Assembly (NCBI RefSeq): GCF_003427025.1
Contig: NZ_QVAI01000009.1
Coordinates: 124,001-188,000, forward strand
Reading direction: 5' to 3'
Source of the DNA: Jiangella endophytica
GTDB lineage: Bacteria > Actinomycetota > Actinomycetes > Jiangellales > Jiangellaceae
DNA length: 64,000 bases
This document shows positions 52,553 through 61,026 of the stretch, in pieces (position 1 is the stretch's first letter; each line of letters opens with the position of its first letter). A model generated the notes under the pieces. The model was not told where the DNA came from and did not search any database. It saw only the letters and a program-made list of their open reading frames with translations. The translations under genes and the position numbers were made by a program.

Positions 52553-53407
52553 GTGAGTCAGTCTGGCAGGGTCCGACCGGCGCGTCGCCGGGCCGCGACC
52601 GCCGCCGTTCTCCTCCTCGGCACGATCCTCGTGCTGGGTGGTTGCTCGGCACAGCAGCGCGACGAATGGTCGCGGCTGGCACTCCCTGAGCCGGCAACGC
52701 AGGAGACGCCGCTGATCGGCAACCTGTGGATCGGTGCCTGGATCGCCGCGTTCGCGGTCGGTGCCCTGGTGTGGGGCCTCATCATCTGGGCGGTCATCGC
52801 CTACCGCCGCCGCGACGACGAACTGCCGAAGCAGACGCGGTTCAACATCCCGATCGAGTTCCTCTACACGGTCGCGCCGCTGTTCGTGCTGGTCCCGCTC
52901 TTCTACTTCACGGCCGACCACCAGGAGCAGCTCACCGACACGTCGGCCGAGCCCGACCTCGTCGTCAACGTCATCGGCCAGCAGTGGTCGTGGACGTTCA
53001 ACTACATGGACGAGGACGTCCACGACGTCGGCACCATCAACGACCGGCCCACGCTGGTCCTGCCGATCAACCAGACCGTCCGCTTCGATCTCGAGTCGCC
53101 CGACGTCATCCACTCGTTCTGGATCCCGGCGTTCTACATGAAGATGGACGTCATCCCGGGCCACCCCAACGCGTTCCAGGTGACGCCCGACCGCGAGGGC
53201 TCCTACGCGGGCCGCTGCGCCGAGCTGTGCGGCGCCTACCACCAGTCCATGCTGTTCAACGTCGATGTCGTCTCCGAGCAGGAGTACCAGGACCACATCG
53301 AGCAGCTGCGCGAGTCCGGCCAGGAGGGCATCATCGAGCCGCCGATCCGCGGTGCCTACGACGACGAGGTGCTGGACGACACCAACACGGGGGGTGACCA
53401 CGAGTGA
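52553..53407 (+). CDS. ctaC: Cytochrome c oxidase subunit II (lipoprotein)
   Basis: The 284-residue subunit has a signal sequence with lipobox LVLGGC (Cys31), two membrane helices (about 58-85 and 103-121) and the CuA domain: His187, then [12 protein letters not shown] with Cys222, Cys226, His230 and Met233. It accepts electrons from the bc1-linked cytochrome c. GTG 52553 is selected because AGAAGGG lies 6-7 nt upstream. The stop overlaps ctaD (GTGA at 53404-53407). Confidence 0.96.
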   Translation: MSQSGRVRPARRRAATAAVLLLGTILVLGGCSAQQRDEWSRLALPEPATQETPLIGNLWIGAWIAAFAVGALVWGLIIWAVIAYRRRDDELPKQTRFNIPIEFLYTVAPLFVLVPLFYFTADHQEQLTDTSAEPDLVVNVIGQQWSWTFNYMDEDVHDVGTINDRPTLVLPINQTVRFDLESPDVIHSFWIPAFYMKMDVIPGHPNAFQVTPDREGSYAGRCAELCGAYHQSMLFNVDVVSEQEYQDHIEQLRESGQEGIIEPPIRGAYDDEVLDDTNTGGDHE

Positions 53408-55125
53408 CGACGTATCTGGAGCGCACCGCCGCAGCCGGCGCCGTCGCCCGGCCGACGCGCAAGGGCAACGTGGTCGTCCGCTGGATCACGTCCACCGACC
53501 ACAAGATCATCGGGTACATGTACCTGATCGCGTCGTTCGGGTTCTTCCTGTTCGGCGGCGTGCTGGCGTTGTTCATCCGGGCCGAGTTGTTCTCGCCCGG
53601 GCGCCAGGTGGTCAGCGACGAGATGTACAACCAGCTGTTCACCATGCACGGCACGATCATGCTGCTGTTGTTCGCGACACCGTTGTTCATCGGCTTCGGC
53701 AACATCATCGTGCCGTTGCAGATCGGCGCGCCCGACGTCGCGTTCCCGCGTCTGAACATGTTCAGCTTCTATCTGTTCGTGTTCGGCGGGCTGATCGTCT
53801 GCGCCGGGTTCATCACCCCGGGCGGTGCCGCCGACTTCGGCTGGTTCGCCTACGCGCCCTTGCACAACACCGTCTACAGTCCGAACGTCGGTGGCGATCT
53901 CTGGGTCGCCGGACTGGCGATGAGCGGTTTCGGCACCATCTTCGGCGCCGTCAACTTCATCACCACGATCGTCTGCATGCGGGCGCCCGGCATCACGATG
54001 TTCCGGATGCCGATCTTCACGTGGAACATCCTCATCACCAGCATCCTGGTGCTGATCGCGTTCCCGCTGCTGGCGGCCGCGCTGTTCGCGATGTTCGCCG
54101 ACCGCAACCTCGGCACCCACATCTACGACCCCACAGCAGGTGGTGCGGTCCTCTGGCAACACCTGTTCTGGTTCTTCGGCCATCCCGAGGTCTACATCAT
54201 CGCGTTGCCGTTCTTCGGCATCATCACCGAAGTCATACCGGTGTTCAGTCGAAAACCGTTGTTCGGCTACAAGGGACTGGTCTTCGCGACGCTGTCCATC
54301 GCGGGTCTGTCCGTCGCGGTGTGGGCGCACCACATGTTCGTCACCGGAGCGGTGAACCTCCCGTTCTTCGCGGCCATGACCATGCTCATCGCGATCCCGA
54401 CGGGGCTGAAGTTCTTCGCCTGGATCGGCACCATGTGGCGCGGCTCCATCACGTTCGAGACACCGATGCTGTTCTCCATCGGTTTCCTCGTCACGTTCCT
54501 GTTCGGCGGCCTGACCGGCATCATCCTGGCGTCGCCGCCGCTGGACTTCCAGGTCTCCGACTCCTACTTCGTGGTGGCACACTTCCACTACGTCGTGTTC
54601 GGCACGGTCGTGTTCGCGATGTTCGCCGGGTTCTACTTCTGGTGGCCCAAGTTCACCGGCCGCATGCTGAACGAACGCCTCGGAAAGATCCATTTCTGGC
54701 TGCTGTTCATCGGCTTCCACGGCACGTTCATGGTGCAGCACTGGCTGGGCGTCGAGGGCTTCCCGCGTCGCTACTCCGACTACGCACCCGACGACGGGTT
54801 CACGTTCCTCAACCAGTTCTCCTCGGTGTTCGCGTTCGTCCTGGCCGCCTCCACGCTGCCGTTCCTGTGGAACGTGTGGCAGACCCGGCTGGCGCCCAAG
54901 GTCGAGGTCGACGACCCCTGGGGCTTCGGCAACTCACTCGAATGGGCCACCTCCTGCCCGCCGCCGCGGCACAACTTCACGTCGCTGCCGCGGGTGCGCA
55001 GCGAGCGGCCCGCGTTCGACCTCAAGTACCCCGAGGTCGCGGGCATCTCACAGAAGAAACCGGTCGGTGCCGGACCACTCACCCAGACACTCGGCCCGCC
55101 TGATGTCGAGGAGGACACCAAGTGA
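53404..55125 (+). CDS. ctaD: Cytochrome c oxidase subunit I
   Basis: The 573-residue subunit has twelve membrane helices and the heme a, heme a3 and CuB ligands: [24 protein letters not shown] with the His-Tyr cross-link pair, WAHHMFVTG, and [10 protein letters not shown]. It reduces oxygen to water and pumps protons. Overlaps with ctaC and ctaF show one operon. Codon use includes more TTG/TTC than its neighbours but the sequence is intact. Confidence 0.98.
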   Translation: MTTYLERTAAAGAVARPTRKGNVVVRWITSTDHKIIGYMYLIASFGFFLFGGVLALFIRAELFSPGRQVVSDEMYNQLFTMHGTIMLLLFATPLFIGFGNIIVPLQIGAPDVAFPRLNMFSFYLFVFGGLIVCAGFITPGGAADFGWFAYAPLHNTVYSPNVGGDLWVAGLAMSGFGTIFGAVNFITTIVCMRAPGITMFRMPIFTWNILITSILVLIAFPLLAAALFAMFADRNLGTHIYDPTAGGAVLWQHLFWFFGHPEVYIIALPFFGIITEVIPVFSRKPLFGYKGLVFATLSIAGLSVAVWAHHMFVTGAVNLPFFAAMTMLIAIPTGLKFFAWIGTMWRGSITFETPMLFSIGFLVTFLFGGLTGIILASPPLDFQVSDSYFVVAHFHYVVFGTVVFAMFAGFYFWWPKFTGRMLNERLGKIHFWLLFIGFHGTFMVQHWLGVEGFPRRYSDYAPDDGFTFLNQFSSVFAFVLAASTLPFLWNVWQTRLAPKVEVDDPWGFGNSLEWATSCPPPRHNFTSLPRVRSERPAFDLKYPEVAGISQKKPVGAGPLTQTLGPPDVEEDTK

Positions 55126-55514
55126 AGATCGAAGGCGTGATCTTCGCCATCGTGGCGGTCTTCTGCGCGGTGGTCACCCCCGTCTACTGGTTCATGTCCG
55201 AGGACCCGACCGGCACGACCGCGCTCGTGCTGACGTTCGGTCTCGGTGCCATGATCGCGTTCTACTTCCTGCTGCTGTCGCGGCGCATGCCTCCTCGTCC
55301 GGAGGACCGCGACGGCGAGGTCGAGGAGCTGGCCGGCGAGTACGGCTTCTACAGCCCGCACTCGTGGTGGCCGCTGGCCGCCGCGGGCGCCGTGTCGGTG
55401 GTGTTCATCGGCCTGGTGTTCGCGTGGTTCATCTTCATCATCGGCGTCGCGCTGGCCGCTATCGCTTCCATCGGCTGGGTGTTCGAGTACTACCGGGGCG
55501 AGTTCGCCCACTGA
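55122..55514 (+). CDS. ctaF: Cytochrome c oxidase subunit IV (actinobacterial)
   Basis: The 130-residue membrane protein has four hydrophobic helices in two pairs around a hydrophilic loop with [18 protein letters not shown], the signature of the actinobacterial aa3 subunit IV. GTG 55122 overlaps the ctaD stop. A strong terminator follows at 55527. Confidence 0.93.
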   Translation: MKIEGVIFAIVAVFCAVVTPVYWFMSEDPTGTTALVLTFGLGAMIAFYFLLLSRRMPPRPEDRDGEVEELAGEYGFYSPHSWWPLAAAGAVSVVFIGLVFAWFIFIIGVALAAIASIGWVFEYYRGEFAH

Positions 55515-55526
55515 GGTCGTTCGTCG

Positions 55527-55560
55527 CGCCGCCCGCAGGTCTGCCTACCTGCGGGCGGCG
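55527..55560 (+). terminator. Terminator of ctaCDF
   Basis: CGCCGCCCGCAGGT pairs perfectly with 55547-55560 around CTGCCT and is followed by TCTTGTTG, a short T-rich run. Confidence 0.9.
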
Positions 55561-55670
55561 TCTTGTTGTCGGCCGGCGTCTTCCGCTGCGGCCGCCGAGG
55601 TTTCGGCGTGGCCGTCACGGGTTAACTCTGTGATGTAGGCCCCGCCCGACATCCTTCGGAGGAGGTCGTG

Positions 55671-55874
55671 ATGTTGACTCACCCTCTGACGGCGAAGCTC
55701 CGCCGCGTGGACGACTCCCTGCGCACCCTCGTCGAACGCCGCGACGACAGCGACGACCCTGCCGACGCCCTGGAGGCGGCCGAGTCCATCGACCACCTGC
55801 TCGACGAACGCCTCGCCCTCATGAGAACCCGCGACGGCGGCCCGGAGCTCGCCGCCGCCGACCGTCGCCGCTGA
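55671..55874 (+). CDS. Small charged hypothetical protein (67 aa)
   Basis: ATG 55671 is preceded by GGAGGAGG (55658-55665), the strongest ribosome site in the window. The product, MLTHPLTAKLRRVDDSLRTLV..., is highly charged and probably a helical hairpin, with no cysteines, signal or membrane part. I do not recognise a family. It is short and isolated between the ctaCDF terminator and a disrupted phospholipase gene. Confidence 0.6.
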   Translation: MLTHPLTAKLRRVDDSLRTLVERRDDSDDPADALEAAESIDHLLDERLALMRTRDGGPELAAADRRR

Positions 55875-55919
55875 CGTCGCCGGGCGGCGCAGGCCGGCCC
55901 GCGCAGGCCGGCCCGCCGA

Positions 55920-57425
55920 TCATTGATCGCGCGGGCGTGGGCGGGTCACCGGGCGGCGGCCGGGTTCCTGCTTCGGTGGAACCTGCTCGTCCGGAGCGGT
56001 GGGTTCGGGTAGGTTCGCGGCTTCGTACTCCGCCAGTGCCCGGCCGGCGGTCGCGCCGGGCAGCGTCGGCGGGTCAGCGGGCCGTCCGCGGAACCGGAAG
56101 GCCGATGTGAGGTCACCGAAGGTCCGGCGTCGCCAATCGCTGATGTTCGGACTCCGGACGCCGGTCACCTGCTCGAGGAACCGCAGATTCGACGTGTGGT
56201 CGAAGGGCTCACTGCACACCCAGCCTCCGGCGGTCCAGGGCGAGACGATGATGCACCCCACGCGGAATCCTGCGCCCAGGGGAAGCCCTGCGCCATCGAC
56301 GCCACCGGGCGAGGTCAGCCAGCTGAACTCCTCGGGGGTTCCCTCCGGCGGCGTGGGCGGGGGGACGTGGTCGAACATGCCGCCATGCTCGTCCCAGACC
56401 ACGATGAATGCCGTCTTGGCCCAGACCACGGGGTTGGCGGCGATCGCGTCGATCTTTCCGGCGATGAACTCGGCGCCGGCGGCCGGCATGCCCTGATTCG
56501 GGTGCTCGTTCTGGCCTGGTCCCGGAAAGAGCCAGCTCACCGTCGGCAACTGATCATTCAGCGCGTCGTACTCGAACTGCCCGACCTGGGTGACTTGCGT
56601 GTTCTGACGCAATGGCGACGTCTCCGGAGCGTCCTGGTAGCCCTTGAACCAGCCGATCTGGCTCTGCATCCCGCCGTCGACCCAGTAGTGCTTCCAGCTG
56701 ACGCCGGCTTCGGTCAGGGTCTCGGCGTAGGTCTGCCACCCGTTGACGTTCATGGCGTTGGTCAGGATCGGCCCGCCGGCCTTTCCATCGGGATCGACCG
56801 TGCCGCTCTCCCACATGACCCGGTTCGGCGTGGTCGAGCCCAGGATCGAGCAATGATAGTGGTCGCAGATGGTGAATGCGTCCGCGAGTGCCCGGTGGAA
56901 CGGGATGTCCTGTTCTTCGAAGTACCCCATGAGTCGTGGAATGTGCTCTTTGTTGCCTTTGAAGTACCGGTAGCTCGACGGGAGCCACAGGTCCATCTTC
57001 CCGTTGTTCCACGCCATGTGCGACGGATCCCACGCGTAGTCCCCGGCTGTCGGCATGCCCTGTGCCGAGGTGGTGTGCGTGTCCAGATGGAAGGGGAGCT
57101 GATAACCGGCCGGATTCTTGTCCGTCGGTTGATAGAACACGCTCCGGCCGGTGGGCAACTGGATCGCGTCCGGATCGGAGAAGCCGGCGATCCCCGACAT
57201 CGTGCCGAAGTAGTGGTCGAAGCTGCGATTTTACTGCATGAGCAGCACCACATGCTTGATGTCACGCAACGACGGCCGGTGTCCGGACGACTCCGTGGCC
57301 GCCAGCGCCCGGCCGACATTCGGAGCCAGCGACGTCAGGGCCGCCGCTCCAGTCGCCGCCGCACCGCTCAGGAGGCGGCGACGCGTCAGCGACATTCCCT
57401 GGGAAGTCCGTTCGCTTTCATTCAT
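55920..57425 (-). pseudogene. Tat-exported phospholipase C / acid phosphatase, in-frame stop at catalytic Glu
   Basis: ATG 57425 opens a Tat signal (SLTRRRLLSGAAATG) and then HVVLLMQ; codon 65 (57231-57233) is TAA where the family has Glu in QENRSFDHYFGT. After the stop the same frame continues without break as NRSFDHYFGTM... to 55920, with VVWDEHGGMFDHVPPP and FDHTSNLRFLEQ. One GAA/GAG to TAA change explains the break, and the lost Glu is a metal ligand in phospholipase C (PlcH-like) and AcpA enzymes. The full length would be 501 residues. The gene has a lower GC content and more T-ending codons than its neighbours, suggesting transfer. A short product could restart at 57200. Confidence 0.88.
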
Positions 57426-57446
57426 GGAAGCCTCGTGGCTCCTTTC

Positions 57447-57468
57447 GTTTCCGTATAGACCCGGAAAC
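57447..57468. promoter_or_regulatory. Inverted repeat upstream of the phospholipase gene
   Basis: GTTTCCG (57447-57453) and CGGAAAC (57462-57468) flank TATAGACC, which on the minus strand holds a TATA-like -10. It lies 22-43 nt before the start and could be an operator. Confidence 0.5.
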
Positions 57469-57500
57469 ATGGACACTCTGGTCATCCACCCTGGCGGCAC

Positions 57501-57836
57501 GCTATTCGGGCGATCCGAACACCACCGCCACGCCGTGGTGACGGCCGCGTGATATTCAGGTGTCCAGCGAGCGGGAGATCAGTGCCAGATGATCAGCTTG
57601 TTGCTGCACTCGTATCCCGCGGTCACCGGCCAGGTGCAGGCGATGGCCATGCCGCTGACCGGCACACCCGCGGGACACCAGCGCAGCCGTCAACCGTCGG
57701 CCGGGTGCGGGCACAGCCAGGGCCGCTGGCCGGAGCGCGACCTCCACCTGGCGGCGCAGGTGTTCGCCACCCGGGCGCGGCCGGAGGCGGCGCTCCGGAG
57801 CCCTTCTGTCGTCCTGTTGGCGTCGGCCGGGTCGGT
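57501..57836. other. Intergenic region, possible gene remnant
   Basis: No intact gene is supported. On the minus strand a frame ending at TGA 57580-57582 gives RWCPAGVPVSGMAIACTWPVTAGYECSNKLIIWH, which looks protein-like with paired Cys. An in-frame stop lies 5' of it at about 57690, so it could only be a fragment. No hairpin or promoter stands out. Confidence 0.35.
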
Positions 57837-58811
57837 TCAGGGCTCGGGGACCGGCCGCGCGATGTCGTCACACGTCACGTCCAGGGCCTCCCGCTGCTGC
57901 GCCCCTTCGCCCGCGACGCGCTCCGTCGCCGAGCCGGCCGGCGCCGGGGCCGGCTCCCGCTCCTTGTCCTTCGACGTCGCGAGGACGGAGCCGACGAGGA
58001 TGAGGCCGAACCCGACCCCCGTGAACACCGTGATCCGCTCGTCCAGCACCGCCACACCGAGCAGCAGTGCCACCGCCGGGTTCACGTAGGTGATGACGGT
58101 CGCCCGGCTCGGTCCGACCTCCGCCACCAACGCGAAGAACACCAGGAACGCCGCCACCGTGCACACGACGCCGAGTCCGGTGACGCTGAGCCAGACCTCG
58201 CCCGACAGCGGCTCGCCGGGCCACTGGGCCAGTCCGAGGGGCAGGTACAGCACCGCCGACGCCGTCAACGACGCCGCCATGACCCCGAGACCGGGCAGTT
58301 GCGACAGCCACCGCGAGAGGATGATCGGCCCGACGGCGTAGCAGACCGCGGTCCCGGCCACCGCGAGCACCGGCGCCGGGCTGCTCGCCTCGACGTCGAA
58401 GCCGACCAGTGCGGCGACGCCGGCGAACCCGACCAGCAGGCCGGCCTGCCGGCGCCGGCCCGGCCGCTCGGTGCCCATCGTCCACACCAGCACGGCCCCG
58501 ACCAACGGCACCGCGGCGACGAGCAGGCCGGTCAGCGAGCTGGACAGCTCCTGCTCGGCGTACCCCAGCAGGTACCACGGGATGCAGACCTCGATGAGCG
58601 TGAAGGCGAGCAACGGCCGCCAGTGCGGGATCAGCGGGCGCAGGTACCCCCGCCGCGCCGCCAGCGGTAGCAGCAGCGCCGCGCCGATCGCCGTCCGCGC
58701 CAGCACGATCGACGCCGGTGACAACTCGTCGACGGCCACCTTGATGAGCATGTAGGGGATTCCCCAGATGACCCCCAGCGCGACGAAGAGCATCCACCCT
58801 CGACGGGACAC
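57837..58811 (-). CDS. EamA/DMT-family transporter
   Basis: The 324-residue protein has ten predicted helices in two EamA repeats: the first begins WMLFVALGVIWGIPYMLIKVAV, the second includes LAVAGTAVCYAVGPIIL and VITYVNPAVALLLGVAVLDERIT. DMT proteins export metabolites such as amino acids or purines; the substrate is unknown. GTG 58811 is chosen because GAGGAG lies 6 nt upstream. The C-terminal tail after residue 285 is hydrophilic and charged. Confidence 0.88.
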   Translation of the reverse strand: MSRRGWMLFVALGVIWGIPYMLIKVAVDELSPASIVLARTAIGAALLLPLAARRGYLRPLIPHWRPLLAFTLIEVCIPWYLLGYAEQELSSSLTGLLVAAVPLVGAVLVWTMGTERPGRRRQAGLLVGFAGVAALVGFDVEASSPAPVLAVAGTAVCYAVGPIILSRWLSQLPGLGVMAASLTASAVLYLPLGLAQWPGEPLSGEVWLSVTGLGVVCTVAAFLVFFALVAEVGPSRATVITYVNPAVALLLGVAVLDERITVFTGVGFGLILVGSVLATSKDKEREPAPAPAGSATERVAGEGAQQREALDVTCDDIARPVPEP

Positions 58812-58940
58812 ACCGGCCTCCTCGACCCTCGCGCGCCCCACCGGAACGCGTCATCCACAGCGAATCTTGGCGGCGGCAGTTGTCCACATTTCAGCGATCG
58901 GCGGTTGAGCCGGAAGAGCTGGCGGGGGAGTGTCGCCTCC

Positions 58941-60062
58941 ATGAAGATACGCGAACACCTCAACGCCACGGCCACGGCGGGCGACCCGGGCGAGCTCCTG
59001 GCCGCCGTCCCGCACCTCATGGGCTTCCACCCGCAGTCGAGCATCGTCGTCGTCCACGTCGACCTGGAGCAGCGGCGCACCGGCGCGCTCATGCGGCTCG
59101 ACCTGCCCGCCGCCGACGACTACGAGAGCTACGGGGCGCAGCTCGCGTCGCTCATCGAGCGCGGGCAACCCGACGGCATCATCCTGGTCTGCTACGGCGA
59201 CAGCGGCGCGCCGCCGGGTGGGGGAGTACCACTCGGCGACCGGTCGGCCGCGCCGACGCATCGCGAGCTGCCTCACCGGGCGCTGATCGAGTACGTGCTC
59301 GGCGAGCTGGCCGGCGGCCCGGTCGCGGTCCTGGGGACGGCGTACGTCGACGGCGGGCTGTGGTGGACGTACGACTGCGACCATCCCGGCTGCCGTCCCG
59401 CCGGGGGCGTGCCGTTGCCCGATCCTTCCGTGGGCGCGGCGGCCGACGTGGCCGCGCGGGCGGCGCTGGCCGGCCGGCGGACGCTGGCGTCGCGGCGCGA
59501 GCTCGAGCGTGCCGTGCGTGGCCCGACCGGCGCCGCAGAGAAGGCGATGGTGGCGGTCATCGAGCGGGTCGACCGCGAGCTGGCGGCCGAGGCGCTGGCC
59601 GACGGGGTCGAGGCCGTCAGAGACCGGACGCTGGCGCTCGCACGGTCGCAGCTGACGCTGTTCGCCGAGGGCCGCTCCGACCCGTCCGACGACGAGGTCG
59701 CGCGGCTGAGCCTCGGCGCGGCCGACCTCCTGGTGCGCGACCAGTTCCTGGCGCTCCACGGCGCCGATCCAGCCGCCTGGCTGGGCCTGCTCACCACACT
59801 GGCCCGGCGCACGCCCGACGCACGGGCGGCGGCCATCTGCAGTGTCGTGGCCTGGGTCGCCTACCAGCAGGGCGACGGCGCCCTGGCCAACGTCGCGCTC
59901 GACCGCGTGCTGTCGATCGATCCCCGGCACACCATGGCGCAGCTGCTGTGCCACTGCATCGAGGGTCAGGTGAGCCCCAGCCACATCAAGGCGATGACCC
60001 GCGACGCCGTCGGTGCGGCGCAGCGGGCGCGAAAGGAGGTGAGTGGAGCTGGGGCAGCCTGA
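58941..60062 (+). CDS. DUF4192 family protein
   Basis: The 373-residue soluble protein begins MKIREHLNATATAGDPGELLAAVPHLMGFHPQSSIVVVHVD, the typical start of DUF4192 proteins. Other family-like parts are ALIEYVLGELAGGP, WWTYDCDHPGCRPAGG and a C-terminal helical part with VVAWVAYQQGDGALANVAL, which resembles a TPR pair. The function is unknown. GGGGAG lies about 11 nt before ATG 58941. Confidence 0.87.
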   Translation: MKIREHLNATATAGDPGELLAAVPHLMGFHPQSSIVVVHVDLEQRRTGALMRLDLPAADDYESYGAQLASLIERGQPDGIILVCYGDSGAPPGGGVPLGDRSAAPTHRELPHRALIEYVLGELAGGPVAVLGTAYVDGGLWWTYDCDHPGCRPAGGVPLPDPSVGAAADVAARAALAGRRTLASRRELERAVRGPTGAAEKAMVAVIERVDRELAAEALADGVEAVRDRTLALARSQLTLFAEGRSDPSDDEVARLSLGAADLLVRDQFLALHGADPAAWLGLLTTLARRTPDARAAAICSVVAWVAYQQGDGALANVALDRVLSIDPRHTMAQLLCHCIEGQVSPSHIKAMTRDAVGAAQRARKEVSGAGAA

Positions 60063-60063
60063 C

Positions 60064-60141
60064 GTGTGTCTCCCACGTCCGTGGTCAACTGCGCGACGCC
60101 CAGGCGCCGCTCGCAACGGCGCCGAGACTTCGGAGACACAC
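60064..60141. repeat. Nested inverted repeats after DUF4192
   Basis: GTGTGTCTCC (60064-60073) and GGAGACACAC (60132-60141) are perfect 10-bp inverted repeats. Inside them GGCGCCG (60103-60109) pairs with CGGCGCC (60117-60123). The structure covers the whole space between the DUF4192 stop and the next promoter. It may act as a terminator or be a small mobile palindrome. Confidence 0.6.
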
Positions 60142-60142
60142 C

Positions 60143-60148
60143 TAGAGT
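60143..60148 (+). promoter_or_regulatory. -10 box TAGAGT of SRPBCC gene, leaderless start
   Basis: TAGAGT is followed by 6 nt and GTG 60155. Confidence 0.55.
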
Positions 60149-60154
60149 CGAGAT

Positions 60155-60676
60155 GTGGGCTCACGGCATTACGCGTTCGCTTCCCGGTGGTGGGTGGCCG
60201 CGCCACTCGATGAGACCTGGACGTTCCTGGCCTCTCCCGGGCAGCGCTGGGTCGACTGGTGGCCAAGCCTCGAGACCGCAGACGTCGGATGGACGGCCGA
60301 TCTCGTCGGCAGCACCGCCACCTGCACCTGGCGCAGCCCGGTCGGGTATCGGCTGACGTTCGCGCTCACGGTGACCGGGGTCGAGCCGGGCCGCCTGGTC
60401 GTCCTCGCCGCCGACGGTGACCTGACCGGCACCAGCACGGTCGCGTTCGGCGCCGAGCCCGGTGGCACTCGGCTGGACATCGAGCTGCGCGTGGTCACGA
60501 CCCGGACCTGGATGAACGCCGCCGGTCCACTGCTCGGCCCGCTCTTCCGGTACGGCCACCGCGTGGTGATGAGTCGTGGTGAGCGAGGACTCCGGCGGGT
60601 CCTCGCCGGCGCTGGCGGGTCCACCGAGCCTCCGTCCCCGGACGACCGTCCTTCAGGCGGCGGCCGCGCGGTGTAG
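60155..60676 (+). CDS. SRPBCC (START-like) family protein
   Basis: The 173-residue protein has the SRPBCC layout: HYAFASRWWVAAPLDETWTFLASPG at the N-terminus, WWPSLETADV, then LTFALTVTGVEPGRLVVL and a C-terminal helix ending RYGHRVVMSRGERGLRRVL. Such proteins bind lipids or aromatic ligands in a deep cavity. The function is unknown. GTG 60155 is set by the -10 box 6 nt upstream. The last 20 residues are a Pro/Gly-rich tail. Confidence 0.8.
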   Translation: MGSRHYAFASRWWVAAPLDETWTFLASPGQRWVDWWPSLETADVGWTADLVGSTATCTWRSPVGYRLTFALTVTGVEPGRLVVLAADGDLTGTSTVAFGAEPGGTRLDIELRVVTTRTWMNAAGPLLGPLFRYGHRVVMSRGERGLRRVLAGAGGSTEPPSPDDRPSGGGRAV

Positions 60677-61026
60677 ATGGGCAGGCCCGGCGGCTCGCTG
60701 GTCCGGTGACCAGAAGTCGGGGCGCTGGTCGGTCGGGGCGCGGTTTGTCGCGACGCCGGGTTGGCCGGGGCGTTGTTCGTCGAGCCATCGGTCGGGAGGC
60801 CGGTTCGTCGGGGCGCGGTTCGCCGCCACGTCGGGTTGGCCGGAAGGCAGGTTCGTCAGGGCGCCGGTTGGCTGGGGCGTCGGTTCGTCGCGACGCGGTG
60901 ATGTCGGGGCAGGCGCCGGGTAGCTCCGACTCCGTACACCCCCGCACCACGAAGCGGTCCTGGGGCCAGACGCAGAGCGCCCGGGCCGTCCGTGTGGACG
61001 ACCCGGGCGCACCGGTGAAGCAGTGA
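60677..61026. repeat. Degenerate GC-rich direct repeats before qcrB end
   Basis: From about 60700 to 60915 the sequence repeats variants of CGGGGCGCGGTTCGTCG and CGGGTTGGCCGG, each about 24-32 nt, six or more times with many changes. Both strands give only Pro/Thr/Arg-rich low-complexity frames, so no gene is called. The end of qcrB lies at 61027; a small hairpin of CCGGGCGC type near 60980-61015 (GCCCGGGCCGTCC...GACCCGGGC) may end qcrB transcription. Confidence 0.7.

Noticed and set aside
52477-52689. Small gene in the ctaC leader
   Set aside because: The frame overlaps ctaC and has no ribosome site; the ctaC start at 52553 explains the region.
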